Made by a program: the position numbers and the translations under genes. From NCBI RefSeq assembly GCF_026802175.1, contig NZ_CP113797.1, positions 3,263,026-3,327,025 of the forward strand: DNA of 64,000 nt, read 5' to 3'. This DNA comes from Thermocoleostomius sinensis A174 (GTDB lineage: Bacteria > Cyanobacteriota > Cyanobacteriia > Elainellales > Elainellaceae). Positions within the stretch are counted from its first letter, which is position 1. Each line of letters begins with the position of its first letter. Below, piece after piece: positions 9,588 through 19,315 of the stretch. The notes below the pieces were generated by a model. The model was not told where the DNA came from. It did not search any database and worked only from the letters and a program-made list of their open reading frames with translations.

Positions 9588-12365
9588 ATGTCAACTCTTG
9601 TCATTGTTGAATCCCCAACCAAAGCCAAAACCATCCGAAACTATCTCCCTAGAGGCTATCGAGTTGAAGCATCAATGGGACACGTGCGTGATTTGCCACA
9701 GTCTGCCAGCGAAATTCCTGCCTCGGTGAAGGGACAAGATTGGGCCAAGATTGGGGTAAACGTGGAAGCAGATTTTGAACCGCTTTACGTAATTCCACAG
9801 GACAAGAAGAAGGTCGTGAAGGCACTCAAAGAAGCCCTCAGCGACGCCGATGAATTAGTGCTGGCAACGGACGAAGACCGTGAAGGAGAAAGTATCAGTT
9901 GGCACTTGCTCCAGGTGCTAAAGCCCAAAGTGCCAATCAAGCGCATGGTGTTTCACGAAATTACCGAGGAGGCGATCCAAGAGGCCCTCAACCATTGCCG
10001 CACGGTGGACGAACAACTGGTTCGCGCTCAAGAAACTCGACGGATTCTCGATCGTTTGGTGGGGTATACGCTGTCGCCGCTACTGTGGAAAAAGATTGCT
10101 ACGGGGCTATCGGCTGGGCGGGTACAGTCAGTGGCGGTGCGGCTGCTGGTAAACCGCGAACGGGAACGGCGCGCCTTCCGCAAAGGCACCTACTGGGATC
10201 TCAAAGCCAGCTTAGAGAAAGACAAAACACCGTTTGAAGCCAAGCTGGTGACGCTGCGGGGCGCTCGCATTGCCACCGGGGCCGATTTTGACGAAACCAC
10301 TGGACAGATTGCCGCCGGACGGAATGTGCTGTTGTTGGGCGAAGAAGAAGCTCGATCGCTGCAAGAACGGCTACAGAATGAAGTATGGACTGTCACCAAC
10401 ATTGAGGAACGCCCTACCACGCGCAAGCCGTCGGCTCCGTTCACCACCTCCACTCTGCAACAGGAAGCCAACCGCAAACTGCGACTGTCAGCTCGAGAAA
10501 CCATGCGGACAGCACAAAACCTGTACGAGCAAGGCTACATTACCTACATGCGAACCGACTCTACTAACCTGTCACAACAGGCAATCAGTGCTGCCCGATC
10601 CTGCGTAGAGCAAATGTACGGCAAGGACTATCTCAGTCCTCAGCCGCGTCAGTATGCAACTAAAAGCAAAGGCGCCCAAGAAGCCCATGAAGCGATTCGT
10701 CCAGCGGGTAGCACGTTCCGTACCCCCCAAGAAACCGGATTATCGGGACGGGAACTGAAGCTCTATGACCTCATTTGGAAGCGTACTGTCGCCACCCAGA
10801 TGGCCGAAGCCCGCCAAACCCACATCACGGTGCAAATTGAAGCAGGCGATGCAGGATTTCGCGCGACGGGCAAACGCATCGACTTTCCAGGCTTTTTTCG
10901 TGCCTATGTGGAAGGATCGGACGATCCGAATGCAGCGATCGAAGATCAGGAGGTGATTCTGCCCCGTCTGCGTGCCGGAGATCATCCAGAGTGCAAAGAA
11001 CTGGAGGCAATCGGGCATGAAACCCAACCGCCCGCCCGTTATACCGAAGCCTCACTGGTGAAAACGCTGGAAAGCGAGGGCATTGGTCGTCCCAGCACCT
11101 ACGCCACCATCATTGGCACAATCATCGATCGGGGCTATGCCCAGATGGTGAACAATAGCCTAGTGCCTACCTTCACGGCCTTCGCAGTTACAGCCCTGCT
11201 AGAAAAATATTTTCCTGATTTGGTCGATCCGCAATTCACCGCTCGAATGGAGCAAACCCTAGACGAAATTTCCACGGGTGAAGCCCGATGGTTGCCCTAC
11301 CTACGCCAGTTTTATTTGGGAGAGACTGGGCTGGAAACTCAAGTTAAACGGCAGGAAAGCCAGATTGATCCAAACGAGGCCCGATCGGTCCCGTTAGATG
11401 GACTAGATGTAAAGGTACGAATTGGGCCTTATGGAGCCTATCTAGAGGTAGAGGACGAGGCAGGGCCGGTGCGGGCCAATATTCCCCTAGATATGCCACC
11501 CGCAGATCTCGATCCGCAACAAGTTGATGTATTGCTGCGGCAGAAAACCGAAGGGCCCGACAAACTTGGATTCCATCCAGATACGGGCGAACCAATCTAT
11601 GCTCTGATTGGACCTTACGGACCTTATGTGCAGTTGGGCGATAAAACCGACGATAATCCCAAGCCCAAGCGGGCTTCACTGCCTAAGGGCACAACTCTAC
11701 AGGATGTCACCCTAGATATGGCGGTGAATTTGCTGGCATTGCCGCGTACGCTGGGCGTTCATCCCGAAACTGGAGCCAAAATTCAGGCAAATCTGGGGCG
11801 GTTTGGACCCTACATCGTGCACGATCAAGGTAAGGACGGCAAGGATTATCGCTCTCTCAAAAAAGAAGACAATGTCCTCACAATTACGCTGGAGCGAGCC
11901 TTAGAACTGTTGGCAGAACCCAAAACTGGACGTGGGCGCAGCAAAGCAGCGGCGAAACCCTTACGCGAACTGGGACCCCATCCCGAGGACGGCGAACCCG
12001 TGAATATCTACAACGGCCCCTATGGACCCTATATCAAACACGGTAAAATCAATGCCTCTTTGCCCGAAGGACAAACGATCGAGGCAATCCCGATGGATGT
12101 AGCCCTACAAGCCCTAGCCGAGAAAGCTAGCACGAAGAAAAAGACAGGACGTTCTAAATCGACAACTAGCAAGACTGCCGCTGAACCAAGTACAGCTGAA
12201 GCAACAACCGCCGAAACCAAGACGGCCAAGAAATCTACCGCGAAAAAAGCCACCAGTAAGAAAACAACAAAAACTGCTGCAAAGACGGCTAAAACCTCTA
12301 AAACCAGTACCAGCCGTAAATCGACAAAATCGAACGAATCCAGTAATGAGTCAAGCAAAGCTTAG
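9588..12365 (+). CDS. topA: DNA topoisomerase I
   Basis: Type IA topoisomerase that relaxes negative supercoils. The Toprim domain starts [12 protein letters not shown] and has the metal site [10 protein letters not shown] near residue 93. The catalytic tyrosine lies in [11 protein letters not shown] near residue 321. Instead of zinc fingers the C-terminal third holds several copies of a GPYGPY or GRFGPY repeat (from about residue 610), as in cyanobacterial enzymes. The last 80 residues are a Lys/Thr/Ser/Ala tail of low complexity, probably a DNA-binding extension. The whole is 925 residues and intact. Confidence 0.97.
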   Translation: MSTLVIVESPTKAKTIRNYLPRGYRVEASMGHVRDLPQSASEIPASVKGQDWAKIGVNVEADFEPLYVIPQDKKKVVKALKEALSDADELVLATDEDREGESISWHLLQVLKPKVPIKRMVFHEITEEAIQEALNHCRTVDEQLVRAQETRRILDRLVGYTLSPLLWKKIATGLSAGRVQSVAVRLLVNRERERRAFRKGTYWDLKASLEKDKTPFEAKLVTLRGARIATGADFDETTGQIAAGRNVLLLGEEEARSLQERLQNEVWTVTNIEERPTTRKPSAPFTTSTLQQEANRKLRLSARETMRTAQNLYEQGYITYMRTDSTNLSQQAISAARSCVEQMYGKDYLSPQPRQYATKSKGAQEAHEAIRPAGSTFRTPQETGLSGRELKLYDLIWKRTVATQMAEARQTHITVQIEAGDAGFRATGKRIDFPGFFRAYVEGSDDPNAAIEDQEVILPRLRAGDHPECKELEAIGHETQPPARYTEASLVKTLESEGIGRPSTYATIIGTIIDRGYAQMVNNSLVPTFTAFAVTALLEKYFPDLVDPQFTARMEQTLDEISTGEARWLPYLRQFYLGETGLETQVKRQESQIDPNEARSVPLDGLDVKVRIGPYGAYLEVEDEAGPVRANIPLDMPPADLDPQQVDVLLRQKTEGPDKLGFHPDTGEPIYALIGPYGPYVQLGDKTDDNPKPKRASLPKGTTLQDVTLDMAVNLLALPRTLGVHPETGAKIQANLGRFGPYIVHDQGKDGKDYRSLKKEDNVLTITLERALELLAEPKTGRGRSKAAAKPLRELGPHPEDGEPVNIYNGPYGPYIKHGKINASLPEGQTIEAIPMDVALQALAEKASTKKKTGRSKSTTSKTAAEPSTAEATTAETKTAKKSTAKKATSKKTTKTAAKTAKTSKTSTSRKSTKSNESSNESSKA

Positions 12366-12474
12366 GAACGGCAAAGACAGGAGGACAATCCGCTCAAGTG
12401 CAATCAAACCAGTTCGCTCAATTCTGATTGGGGGTTGGTTATGATCGGGCTGGGGAACTCAGGTAAAGAGCAGC

Positions 12475-13503
12475 ATGACCCAACAGCCCCATAACTCAAC
12501 GTCCTTGGACTCGATCGCGATTCGGCGTCCTCCATCCCGGCCTCGCTGGCTGTGGTTGGCGCTGTTAAGTGGCTCAGCGGTGGTTCATTCGGTGCTGGCA
12601 GTCGCAACTGTGCCATTCTTGTCCCATTTGACCAACCCTACTGACGAAGTCGCACCGATGCCGATCGAGTTGGTGGAGCTAGCCTCGATTGATCCAACTT
12701 ATGCTCCAACCGATTCATCCAACTCCAACCCGATGCCACCAGACCCGATCGCGCCCAGTCCTGATGTGGCGATGTCACCTGCCAAAATTGTGGGGCCAAT
12801 GCCGCCAGATCAGCAGACAGCCATCGTGCCACAGGAACCTGCCTTAGCGCCAACCTCTAACGCGATCGCGCCCTCGACTGCTCCACCTCTGGTGCCAGCG
12901 CCAGCCCCTGTTCCTGTACCGGAATCAGTCCCCGCTGCACCGCCCACTCCTCCTGCGGTTGCGCCCGCGCCGCCGCTTCAACCGGAAGCCTCTGAATTCT
13001 CAACTATCCCCATCGATCGCCCACCACCCGACGTTTCGGCAACATTGCCCACTCCTGCGAACTCCGTTGATCCATCTGGGTTAACCCAAGTTGAAGTAGA
13101 TGCAGCCCGCACTCCCGTTCGGCTTGTGGCCAGTTTAGAAACTGAACGCCTGTCTACCGAGTCCACCGACGATATGCCTGAGCAACTGGCTGCCCCAGTC
13201 GGAGATGTGTTTCAACAAGATGTTGCCACCCTTGGGGATGCTGCCTGCTTAAATGCCGTGACTCCGGCCGTTCTGCAAACGATCGGCACCCGAGTAGGGG
13301 TGCAAGTCGCAACCAATGTAGAAGGTCAAGTGGTGCAAACCGTTCTTCAAGCGTCCAGCCAAAACTCAGACTATGATCGATTGGTCGAGTGTTTGGTACA
13401 ACACTGGAACTTTAGCCCCGCCACAACCCAAAACCAGCCCGTGCCAAGTCAAGCCTTGCTGGTATGGGTGACGATCGAACCTCGTACCCCCTCTCAGGAG
13501 TAA
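12475..13503 (+). CDS. TonB-like proline-rich envelope protein
   Basis: This 342-residue protein has a TonB-like plan: a short cytosolic start, one membrane helix at about residues 26-48, a long Pro/Ala/Val-rich periplasmic linker (about 60-230), and a compact C-terminal domain (about 245-335) that ends in VWVTIEP. In TonB proteins this layout spans the periplasm and passes energy to outer-membrane receptors. No exbB/exbD is nearby and the C-terminal domain is divergent, so the role is inferred from architecture only. It starts 109 bp after topA. Confidence 0.6.
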   Translation: MTQQPHNSTSLDSIAIRRPPSRPRWLWLALLSGSAVVHSVLAVATVPFLSHLTNPTDEVAPMPIELVELASIDPTYAPTDSSNSNPMPPDPIAPSPDVAMSPAKIVGPMPPDQQTAIVPQEPALAPTSNAIAPSTAPPLVPAPAPVPVPESVPAAPPTPPAVAPAPPLQPEASEFSTIPIDRPPPDVSATLPTPANSVDPSGLTQVEVDAARTPVRLVASLETERLSTESTDDMPEQLAAPVGDVFQQDVATLGDAACLNAVTPAVLQTIGTRVGVQVATNVEGQVVQTVLQASSQNSDYDRLVECLVQHWNFSPATTQNQPVPSQALLVWVTIEPRTPSQE

Positions 13504-13645
13504 TTGATTGAACCCGATCGAACCCGATCGAATTCTTGCGTCCTGCTCTTTAAGGCCTTATTCTATCCCGATGGAAGTAAACTGCATGGCTGTGATCACA
13601 TCACTGTGATCAGTTGTGAGTAGCAAGTATTGGGATAGCAGGGAT

Positions 13646-14887
13646 ATGCGTTTTAGTGTGGTGAACCTGAAGAGGAGTCGGCAAAACATTTTTAGAAGCG
13701 GGAAACACAAGTTGCGATCGATTGGGCTAATCGGAGTAGGACTCGTGGTTGCCTTCATGGTACATCTTCCCTTGATGGCAATGGCGCAACTGTCCTCTCC
13801 CTTACCCACATCTGAACTACGCGGCGTTTGGCTCACCAACGTAGACAGTGATGTATTGTTTTCTAGAGAGCAGTTAGAGCAAGCCATCGATCGCTTAGTT
13901 GGGCTAAATTTCAACACGATTTACCCCACTGTTTGGAATGGTGGCTATACGCTCTACCCCAGCAAAGTCGCAGAGGCCTGGATTGGAGAAGCCGTCGATC
14001 CCATTCCTGAATTTGACGATCGCGATATGTTGGCGGAAGCGGTAGAACTAGGACATAAGCAAGGATTGTCGGTGATTCCTTGGTTTGAATTTGGTCTGAT
14101 GACCCTAGAAGACTCGGAATTGGCCCGGCGGCACCCCGAGTGGATTATGAGCCGTCGGGATGGCACTCAAGTGTTTGTGCACGGCGATCGAGGACAGCAT
14201 CGCTTTGTGTGGCTGAACCCGGCTCATCCGGAAGTTCAAGATATGCTGACGGGTCTGGTCGTTGAAGTGATCGACAACTACGACGTAGATGGAGTGCAGT
14301 TCGACGATCATTTTGGTACTCCAGTGGAATTGGGCTACGATGACTATACCGTTAGGCTTTATCAGCAAGAGCACGGTGACCGACGCCCCCCCGATAATCC
14401 AACCGATCCAGAGTGGATGCGGTGGCGAGCTAACAACGTCACCAACATGATGGTGAAAATTTTCTCGACTATCAAAACGCGGCGTCCCGATTGTTTAGTG
14501 TCGCTGTCGCCTAACCCCAAAGAATTTTCCTATCAAAACTATCTTCAGGACTGGTATCCGTGGGTGCGGCTCCGGTTCATTGATGAACTGATCATCCAGA
14601 TTTATCGGACGGAAATGGCGCTGTTTGTGAGTGAATTAGACCACCCAGAATTGTTAGCCATTCGACGACGCATTCCCGTCGGGATTGGCATTCTGACCGG
14701 ATTGCGGGTCCTGACTGTGGAAACCCATCAAATTGCAGAACAAGTGCGCATGACTCGCGATCGACAATATGCGGGAGTTTCTTTCTTCTTCTACGGCTCC
14801 TTGGGCGATCGAGATGCGGTATTTCAATCGTTATTTCCGCAACCTGTCAGCCGTCCTTCAGTTCGCAGCTATGCAGCAGAATTGTGA
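13646..14887 (+). CDS. Secreted GH10-like glycosyl hydrolase (GHL10/DUF187 family)
   Basis: This 413-residue protein has an N-terminal hydrophobic export segment (GLIGVGLVVAFMVHLPLMAM) followed by a TIM-barrel domain of the family 10-like type. Typical stretches are ELRGVWLTNVDSDVLFSREQ, FNTIYPTVWNGGYTLYPS, VDGVQFDDHF and CLVSLSPNPKEFSYQNYL. Family members are thought to act on cell-wall or exopolysaccharide glycans; the substrate is unknown. An in-frame GTG at 13616 would add ten residues. I prefer the ATG at 13646, but neither has a strong ribosome binding site. Confidence 0.85.
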   Translation: MRFSVVNLKRSRQNIFRSGKHKLRSIGLIGVGLVVAFMVHLPLMAMAQLSSPLPTSELRGVWLTNVDSDVLFSREQLEQAIDRLVGLNFNTIYPTVWNGGYTLYPSKVAEAWIGEAVDPIPEFDDRDMLAEAVELGHKQGLSVIPWFEFGLMTLEDSELARRHPEWIMSRRDGTQVFVHGDRGQHRFVWLNPAHPEVQDMLTGLVVEVIDNYDVDGVQFDDHFGTPVELGYDDYTVRLYQQEHGDRRPPDNPTDPEWMRWRANNVTNMMVKIFSTIKTRRPDCLVSLSPNPKEFSYQNYLQDWYPWVRLRFIDELIIQIYRTEMALFVSELDHPELLAIRRRIPVGIGILTGLRVLTVETHQIAEQVRMTRDRQYAGVSFFFYGSLGDRDAVFQSLFPQPVSRPSVRSYAAEL

Positions 14888-15283
14888 AGATAGATGAGTT
14901 CGCAGTAGAACGGCAATCGCACATACGGCATTGGAGTGTTCTTCCGCCGCCCTATCAATTTAGGTAGTGGTATCTCTTCCTGCATCTAAAAATCATTCTG
15001 AAAAACCGCATGAAGCTCCGAAATGAATAGTGAGCACGCTGCGAATTCTCTCAGTAGCTTCATTCAGGTAATTGACAAAAGACTTTAAGACTGAGCGTGA
15101 AACTCGGTTTATTCACTCAAATGTGAAACCTAAATAAATCTAAAGTTTGTCTGCCAAAATTTAGGCTAAGCTGTTAGCACGCTATTTGTAGCATCTTCAC
15201 CGTAGCGTACAGCTTTGTGGCGCTAAATATAGAAACGATCGTGTTCCTCTTAATTACAGTTGTCTTGAGCGAGTTTCCTGACC
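14888..15283. other. Intergenic region before the FAD oxidoreductase gene
   Basis: This is a 396-bp A/T-rich spacer with no convincing ORF, RNA gene or repeat. It probably holds the promoter of the downstream gene. Confidence 0.5.
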
Positions 15284-17251
15284 GTGGTAAATCAGCCGCT
15301 ATCCCCTCGTCAAATCACTCAATTAGCTATCGTCAGCTTTCTAATTCCAGGTAGTGCCAGCATCTTGCTGGGAACTTTGCAATATTTCTCCTGGGGTGGA
15401 GGTGTTTCATCCCATTCATTTGAACCACCCAGTGCCGCCGCAAGTACCGAAATTTGGAATCCTCCATCTGGTAACACTCTTGTCACCCAAGCCAATGGTC
15501 GCCCTCAACTGACCCCATTACCGCTGCCTAAAGAGGTATGGGAATGTGAAGTCGTGGTGGTGGGAGGAACCTTAGGAGGAGTTGCCGCTGCGTCCCAAGC
15601 TATGCAATCTGGAGCAACGACCTGTTTAATTGAGTTAAGCCCATGGCTGGGTGGACAGGTCAGTAGCCAAGGCGTCTCGGCGATCGATGAATCAGTAGCC
15701 ATGCAAACCAGGGATAACTACGCCCCCAGTTGGCTAGAATTTAAGCGATTAATTCAGCAACAGCTTGTAGAACTACCCAGTTGGACGGGCTTGTCATCGC
15801 CTCAACCTGTGAGCAATCTCAATAGTTGTTGGGTGGGCAATCTCTGCTTTCCACCCAAAGCAGGGGTAGGCGCGGTGCAACAGCTTCTAGAAAAAGCCGT
15901 TGAATCGGCTCCTCAAAGCCGCTGGGCCACGTCAACCGCCTTCAAAGGAGCAGAATTTGACGAAACGGGACAGGAAATTACTGCCATCTACGGGGTGCAG
16001 CGTATTCCGCGCAATCCTGGTTATGTGCCGTTGGGTAAACCGTCGATCGAATGGCCGCAGTGGTACTCTTGGGACGCCAACGAAACCTTCACCAAAGTGC
16101 CAATTCGTCTTCAGCCGCCTGAAGGTAAACGCATGATTGTCATTGATGCCACTGACACTGGCGAACTGGTAGGTTGGGCCAGAATTCCCTATCGCCTTGG
16201 TTCCGAGTCCAAAGCCACCACTGGCGAACATCACGCCCCCCGAAAAGATAATCCCCAGTGCACTCAGGCTTTTACGTTTCCCTTCACACTGGGCATTGTA
16301 GACGATGGAGGAGCGAGCCTTGCCGAACTGTCACAAATTCAACCAGCTTATACTCGCCGCGAACACGAACAGGATTATCATCTGGGGAAATTCACTATGT
16401 TCGATGGCGGCGGGCTGTTTGACTATCGCCGTATTGTGAGCACCACCCTTGGCAACCCCAAAGTGGAAGCGGCGGCACCCGGCGATATCACGATGGTGAA
16501 CTGGAATCGCGGCAATGATTGGGTGTGGATGGACCCACCGTTGCTGCTTACCGAAGATGAACTGGTCATCACCGGGCAGCACGCCAATTGGATGGGCGGT
16601 GTTTCATTCAGAGCCTTGAAACATGCCGAAGAACATGCTCAGCTTTTTGCTGAATGGTTGATTAAAAATCAGAGCCAGCCAGGGCTACCTTTAACGTATT
16701 TAGCGGGAGAAGATGCCCCCATGGGGACAATCTCAGGATTAAGCATGGCTCCTTACATTCGGGAAGGACGACGAATTCTGGGACGATCGGCCTATGGGCA
16801 AGATGCCTTCATGATGCTCGAAGCGGACATCCGGGCTGACATGAGCGGCGGTCGAGACTTTAGCTCTACGGTCGTGGGAATTACCCACTATCGGGTAGAT
16901 ATTCATGGCTGTCGTTACCGCGATCAACGTCCGTCTTATGAAGCGAGTGGTGCCCCAACGAACGAAGACAACTTAATTAAGCCCACCTATATTCCTCTAG
17001 AAAGTTTGATTCCGCAGGGCGTGAACAACTTGCTCATTGGCGGCAAGGGTATCGCAGTCAGTCATATTGTCAATGCGTCTACACGAATCCATTACGGTGA
17101 ATGGATCATTGGCTCGGCAGCAGGAGCAACGGCTGGCTGGTTAGCAACTGAAACCGATCTTGATCTGATGCCTGTAGAAATTATTCCTAATCAACTCATA
17201 CCCGATTTACAAAACCATATGATAAAGCAAGGGTTACGCTTAGACTGGTGA
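15284..17251 (+). CDS. FAD-dependent oxidoreductase, exported or membrane-anchored
   Basis: This 655-residue protein starts at a GTG. A hydrophobic N-terminal segment (about residues 13-36) suggests export or anchoring. The dinucleotide-binding start is VVVVGGTLGGVAAASQAMQ near residue 89, followed by GGQVSSQGVSAID. Toward the end NNLLIGGKGIAVSHIVNAST resembles the second FAD contact of the 'FAD-dependent oxidoreductase' (FAD_oxidored) family. The substrate is not known. Family members are frequent in cyanobacteria and planctomycetes. The gene has no obvious operon partners. Confidence 0.83.
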   Translation: MVNQPLSPRQITQLAIVSFLIPGSASILLGTLQYFSWGGGVSSHSFEPPSAAASTEIWNPPSGNTLVTQANGRPQLTPLPLPKEVWECEVVVVGGTLGGVAAASQAMQSGATTCLIELSPWLGGQVSSQGVSAIDESVAMQTRDNYAPSWLEFKRLIQQQLVELPSWTGLSSPQPVSNLNSCWVGNLCFPPKAGVGAVQQLLEKAVESAPQSRWATSTAFKGAEFDETGQEITAIYGVQRIPRNPGYVPLGKPSIEWPQWYSWDANETFTKVPIRLQPPEGKRMIVIDATDTGELVGWARIPYRLGSESKATTGEHHAPRKDNPQCTQAFTFPFTLGIVDDGGASLAELSQIQPAYTRREHEQDYHLGKFTMFDGGGLFDYRRIVSTTLGNPKVEAAAPGDITMVNWNRGNDWVWMDPPLLLTEDELVITGQHANWMGGVSFRALKHAEEHAQLFAEWLIKNQSQPGLPLTYLAGEDAPMGTISGLSMAPYIREGRRILGRSAYGQDAFMMLEADIRADMSGGRDFSSTVVGITHYRVDIHGCRYRDQRPSYEASGAPTNEDNLIKPTYIPLESLIPQGVNNLLIGGKGIAVSHIVNASTRIHYGEWIIGSAAGATAGWLATETDLDLMPVEIIPNQLIPDLQNHMIKQGLRLDW

Positions 17252-17286
17252 TGATCTTCCACAAAAGCTGCATCCATCTATCGTTT

Positions 17287-17394
17287 GGCGTTGCTGAACG
17301 AAAGTATGATTCTCGTGCTGGAGCTGCTTGCCGTCCTCGCCCTCGGGAGAAGAATTGGGGACGAGGGCAATTCATCTCTGCGTTCAGCAACGCC
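17287..17394. mobile_element. Small MITE-like element with terminal inverted repeats
   Basis: GGCGTTGCTGAACG at 17287-17300 and its exact reverse complement at 17381-17394 bracket about 80 bp without a convincing gene. Similarity continues inward imperfectly (ATGA at the same spacing in both arms). Inside is a further short stem (17339-17345 with 17362-17368). From memory, GGCGTTGCTGA resembles ends of cyanobacterial IS elements, so this is probably a non-autonomous relic. A clear target-site duplication was not found; TCGTT occurs on both sides but at unequal distance. Confidence 0.55.
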
Positions 17395-17549
17395 TGTCGT
17401 TCTATTACCTGGTATCTGGTTCTATCACGGTTGCCATTCAAGAGAACAGGGCAGAAACGCGATCGCGCCCCTGCCCAAAGCTAATGTGAAGCTTGAGTTG
17501 AACTAGAAATCCCAATAATTGATTGGTCTTTGCTCTAGTGGGAAGATGC

Positions 17550-18393
<844 letters not shown>

Positions 18394-19173
18394 ATGAATC
18401 ACAGCATTCCCCTCCTGCAACCAGCCTTGCCTCAACCGCCTGTATTCGAGTGCCTGGAGGAAGAAAGATTACATCGTAAGCAGAGGCTTGCAGCGGCGTT
18501 GCGGTTATTTGCGCATTACGGCTTTGACGAAGGCGTCGCTGGACACATTACCGCCCGCGATCCTGAACGGCTCGATCATTTTTGGGTCAATCCCTTCGGC
18601 AAATACTTTGGGCATATTCGCGTATCTGACCTGATTTTGGTCAATCACAAGGGCGAAGTGGTGCAGGGCGATCGCCCTGTGAATGCGGCAGCCTTTGCTA
18701 TTCACTCACAAATTCACCTAGCCCGACCAGATGTGGTGGCAGCGGCCCATGCTCATTCTCTATATGGCAAAGCTTGGTCTACGCTAGGACGCTGTTTAGA
18801 TCCACTGACTCAAGATGCTTGCTCTTTCTACAACGATCATGCTGTGTTTGATGACTACACTGGAGTGGTGCTGTCAAGCGAGGAAGGACGGCGAATCGGA
18901 GAAGCTCTGGGACAGAAAAAGGCAGTGATTTTGCGCAACCATGGCTTGCTGACGGTAGGACAGTCAGTCGATGAAGCGGCGTGGTGGTTCATTGCCATGG
19001 ATCGATCATGCCAAGCTCAACTGACAGCCGAGGCGGCAGGTACACCCGTGCCCATCAATCCAGAGGTAGCCAAGCTGACCTTTAGCCAAGTGGGATCACC
19101 CTACATGGGCTGGTTTAGCTTTCAGTCTCTCTACGATAAAATCGTGAAGCTGGAGCCGGATTTATTGGAGTAA
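18394..19173 (+). CDS. Class II aldolase/adducin family protein
   Basis: This 259-residue protein has the zinc-dependent class II aldolase fold. The metal-binding histidines appear in AAHAHSLYGKAWS (near residue 119) and in ILRNHGLLTVG (near residue 188), and YGFDEGVAGHITAR forms the N-terminal substrate loop. Bacterial members act on fuculose- or ribulose-phosphates. This subgroup with a C-terminal GSPYMGWFSFQSLYD is closer to the adducin-like branch, whose substrates are mostly unknown. It stands alone and ends next to a small reverse-strand ORF. Confidence 0.88.
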   Translation: MNHSIPLLQPALPQPPVFECLEEERLHRKQRLAAALRLFAHYGFDEGVAGHITARDPERLDHFWVNPFGKYFGHIRVSDLILVNHKGEVVQGDRPVNAAAFAIHSQIHLARPDVVAAAHAHSLYGKAWSTLGRCLDPLTQDACSFYNDHAVFDDYTGVVLSSEEGRRIGEALGQKKAVILRNHGLLTVGQSVDEAAWWFIAMDRSCQAQLTAEAAGTPVPINPEVAKLTFSQVGSPYMGWFSFQSLYDKIVKLEPDLLE

Positions 19174-19177
19174 ACGC

Positions 19178-19315
19178 CTATGGAGCGAGCGGCGGCGCGG
19201 CGGCATTGGGTAGGGTTTCGATCTCTGCCTGTTCGTAGGTTGCTTCTAGGGGTGTCTCACAAGCGATCGAGCTGAATTGTACGGGTTGTCCTAGCACAGC
19301 AGATACCATCATCAT
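19178..19315 (-). CDS. Small ORF coupled to the SNF2 helicase gene
   Basis: Three consecutive ATGs, the first overlapping the helicase stop codon by the classic ATGA, open a 45-codon frame ending at TAG. The product begins MMMVSAVLGQPVQFSSIA and ends in an Ala/Pro-rich tail. A GGAGG ribosome-binding-like sequence lies in the last helicase codons just upstream. I recognise no family. In several cyanobacteria the helicase gene is followed by a SWIM zinc-finger gene, but this is not one. It is either a real small gene or the stump of a lost gene. Confidence 0.4.
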   Translation of the reverse strand: MMMVSAVLGQPVQFSSIACETPLEATYEQAEIETLPNAAAPPLAP

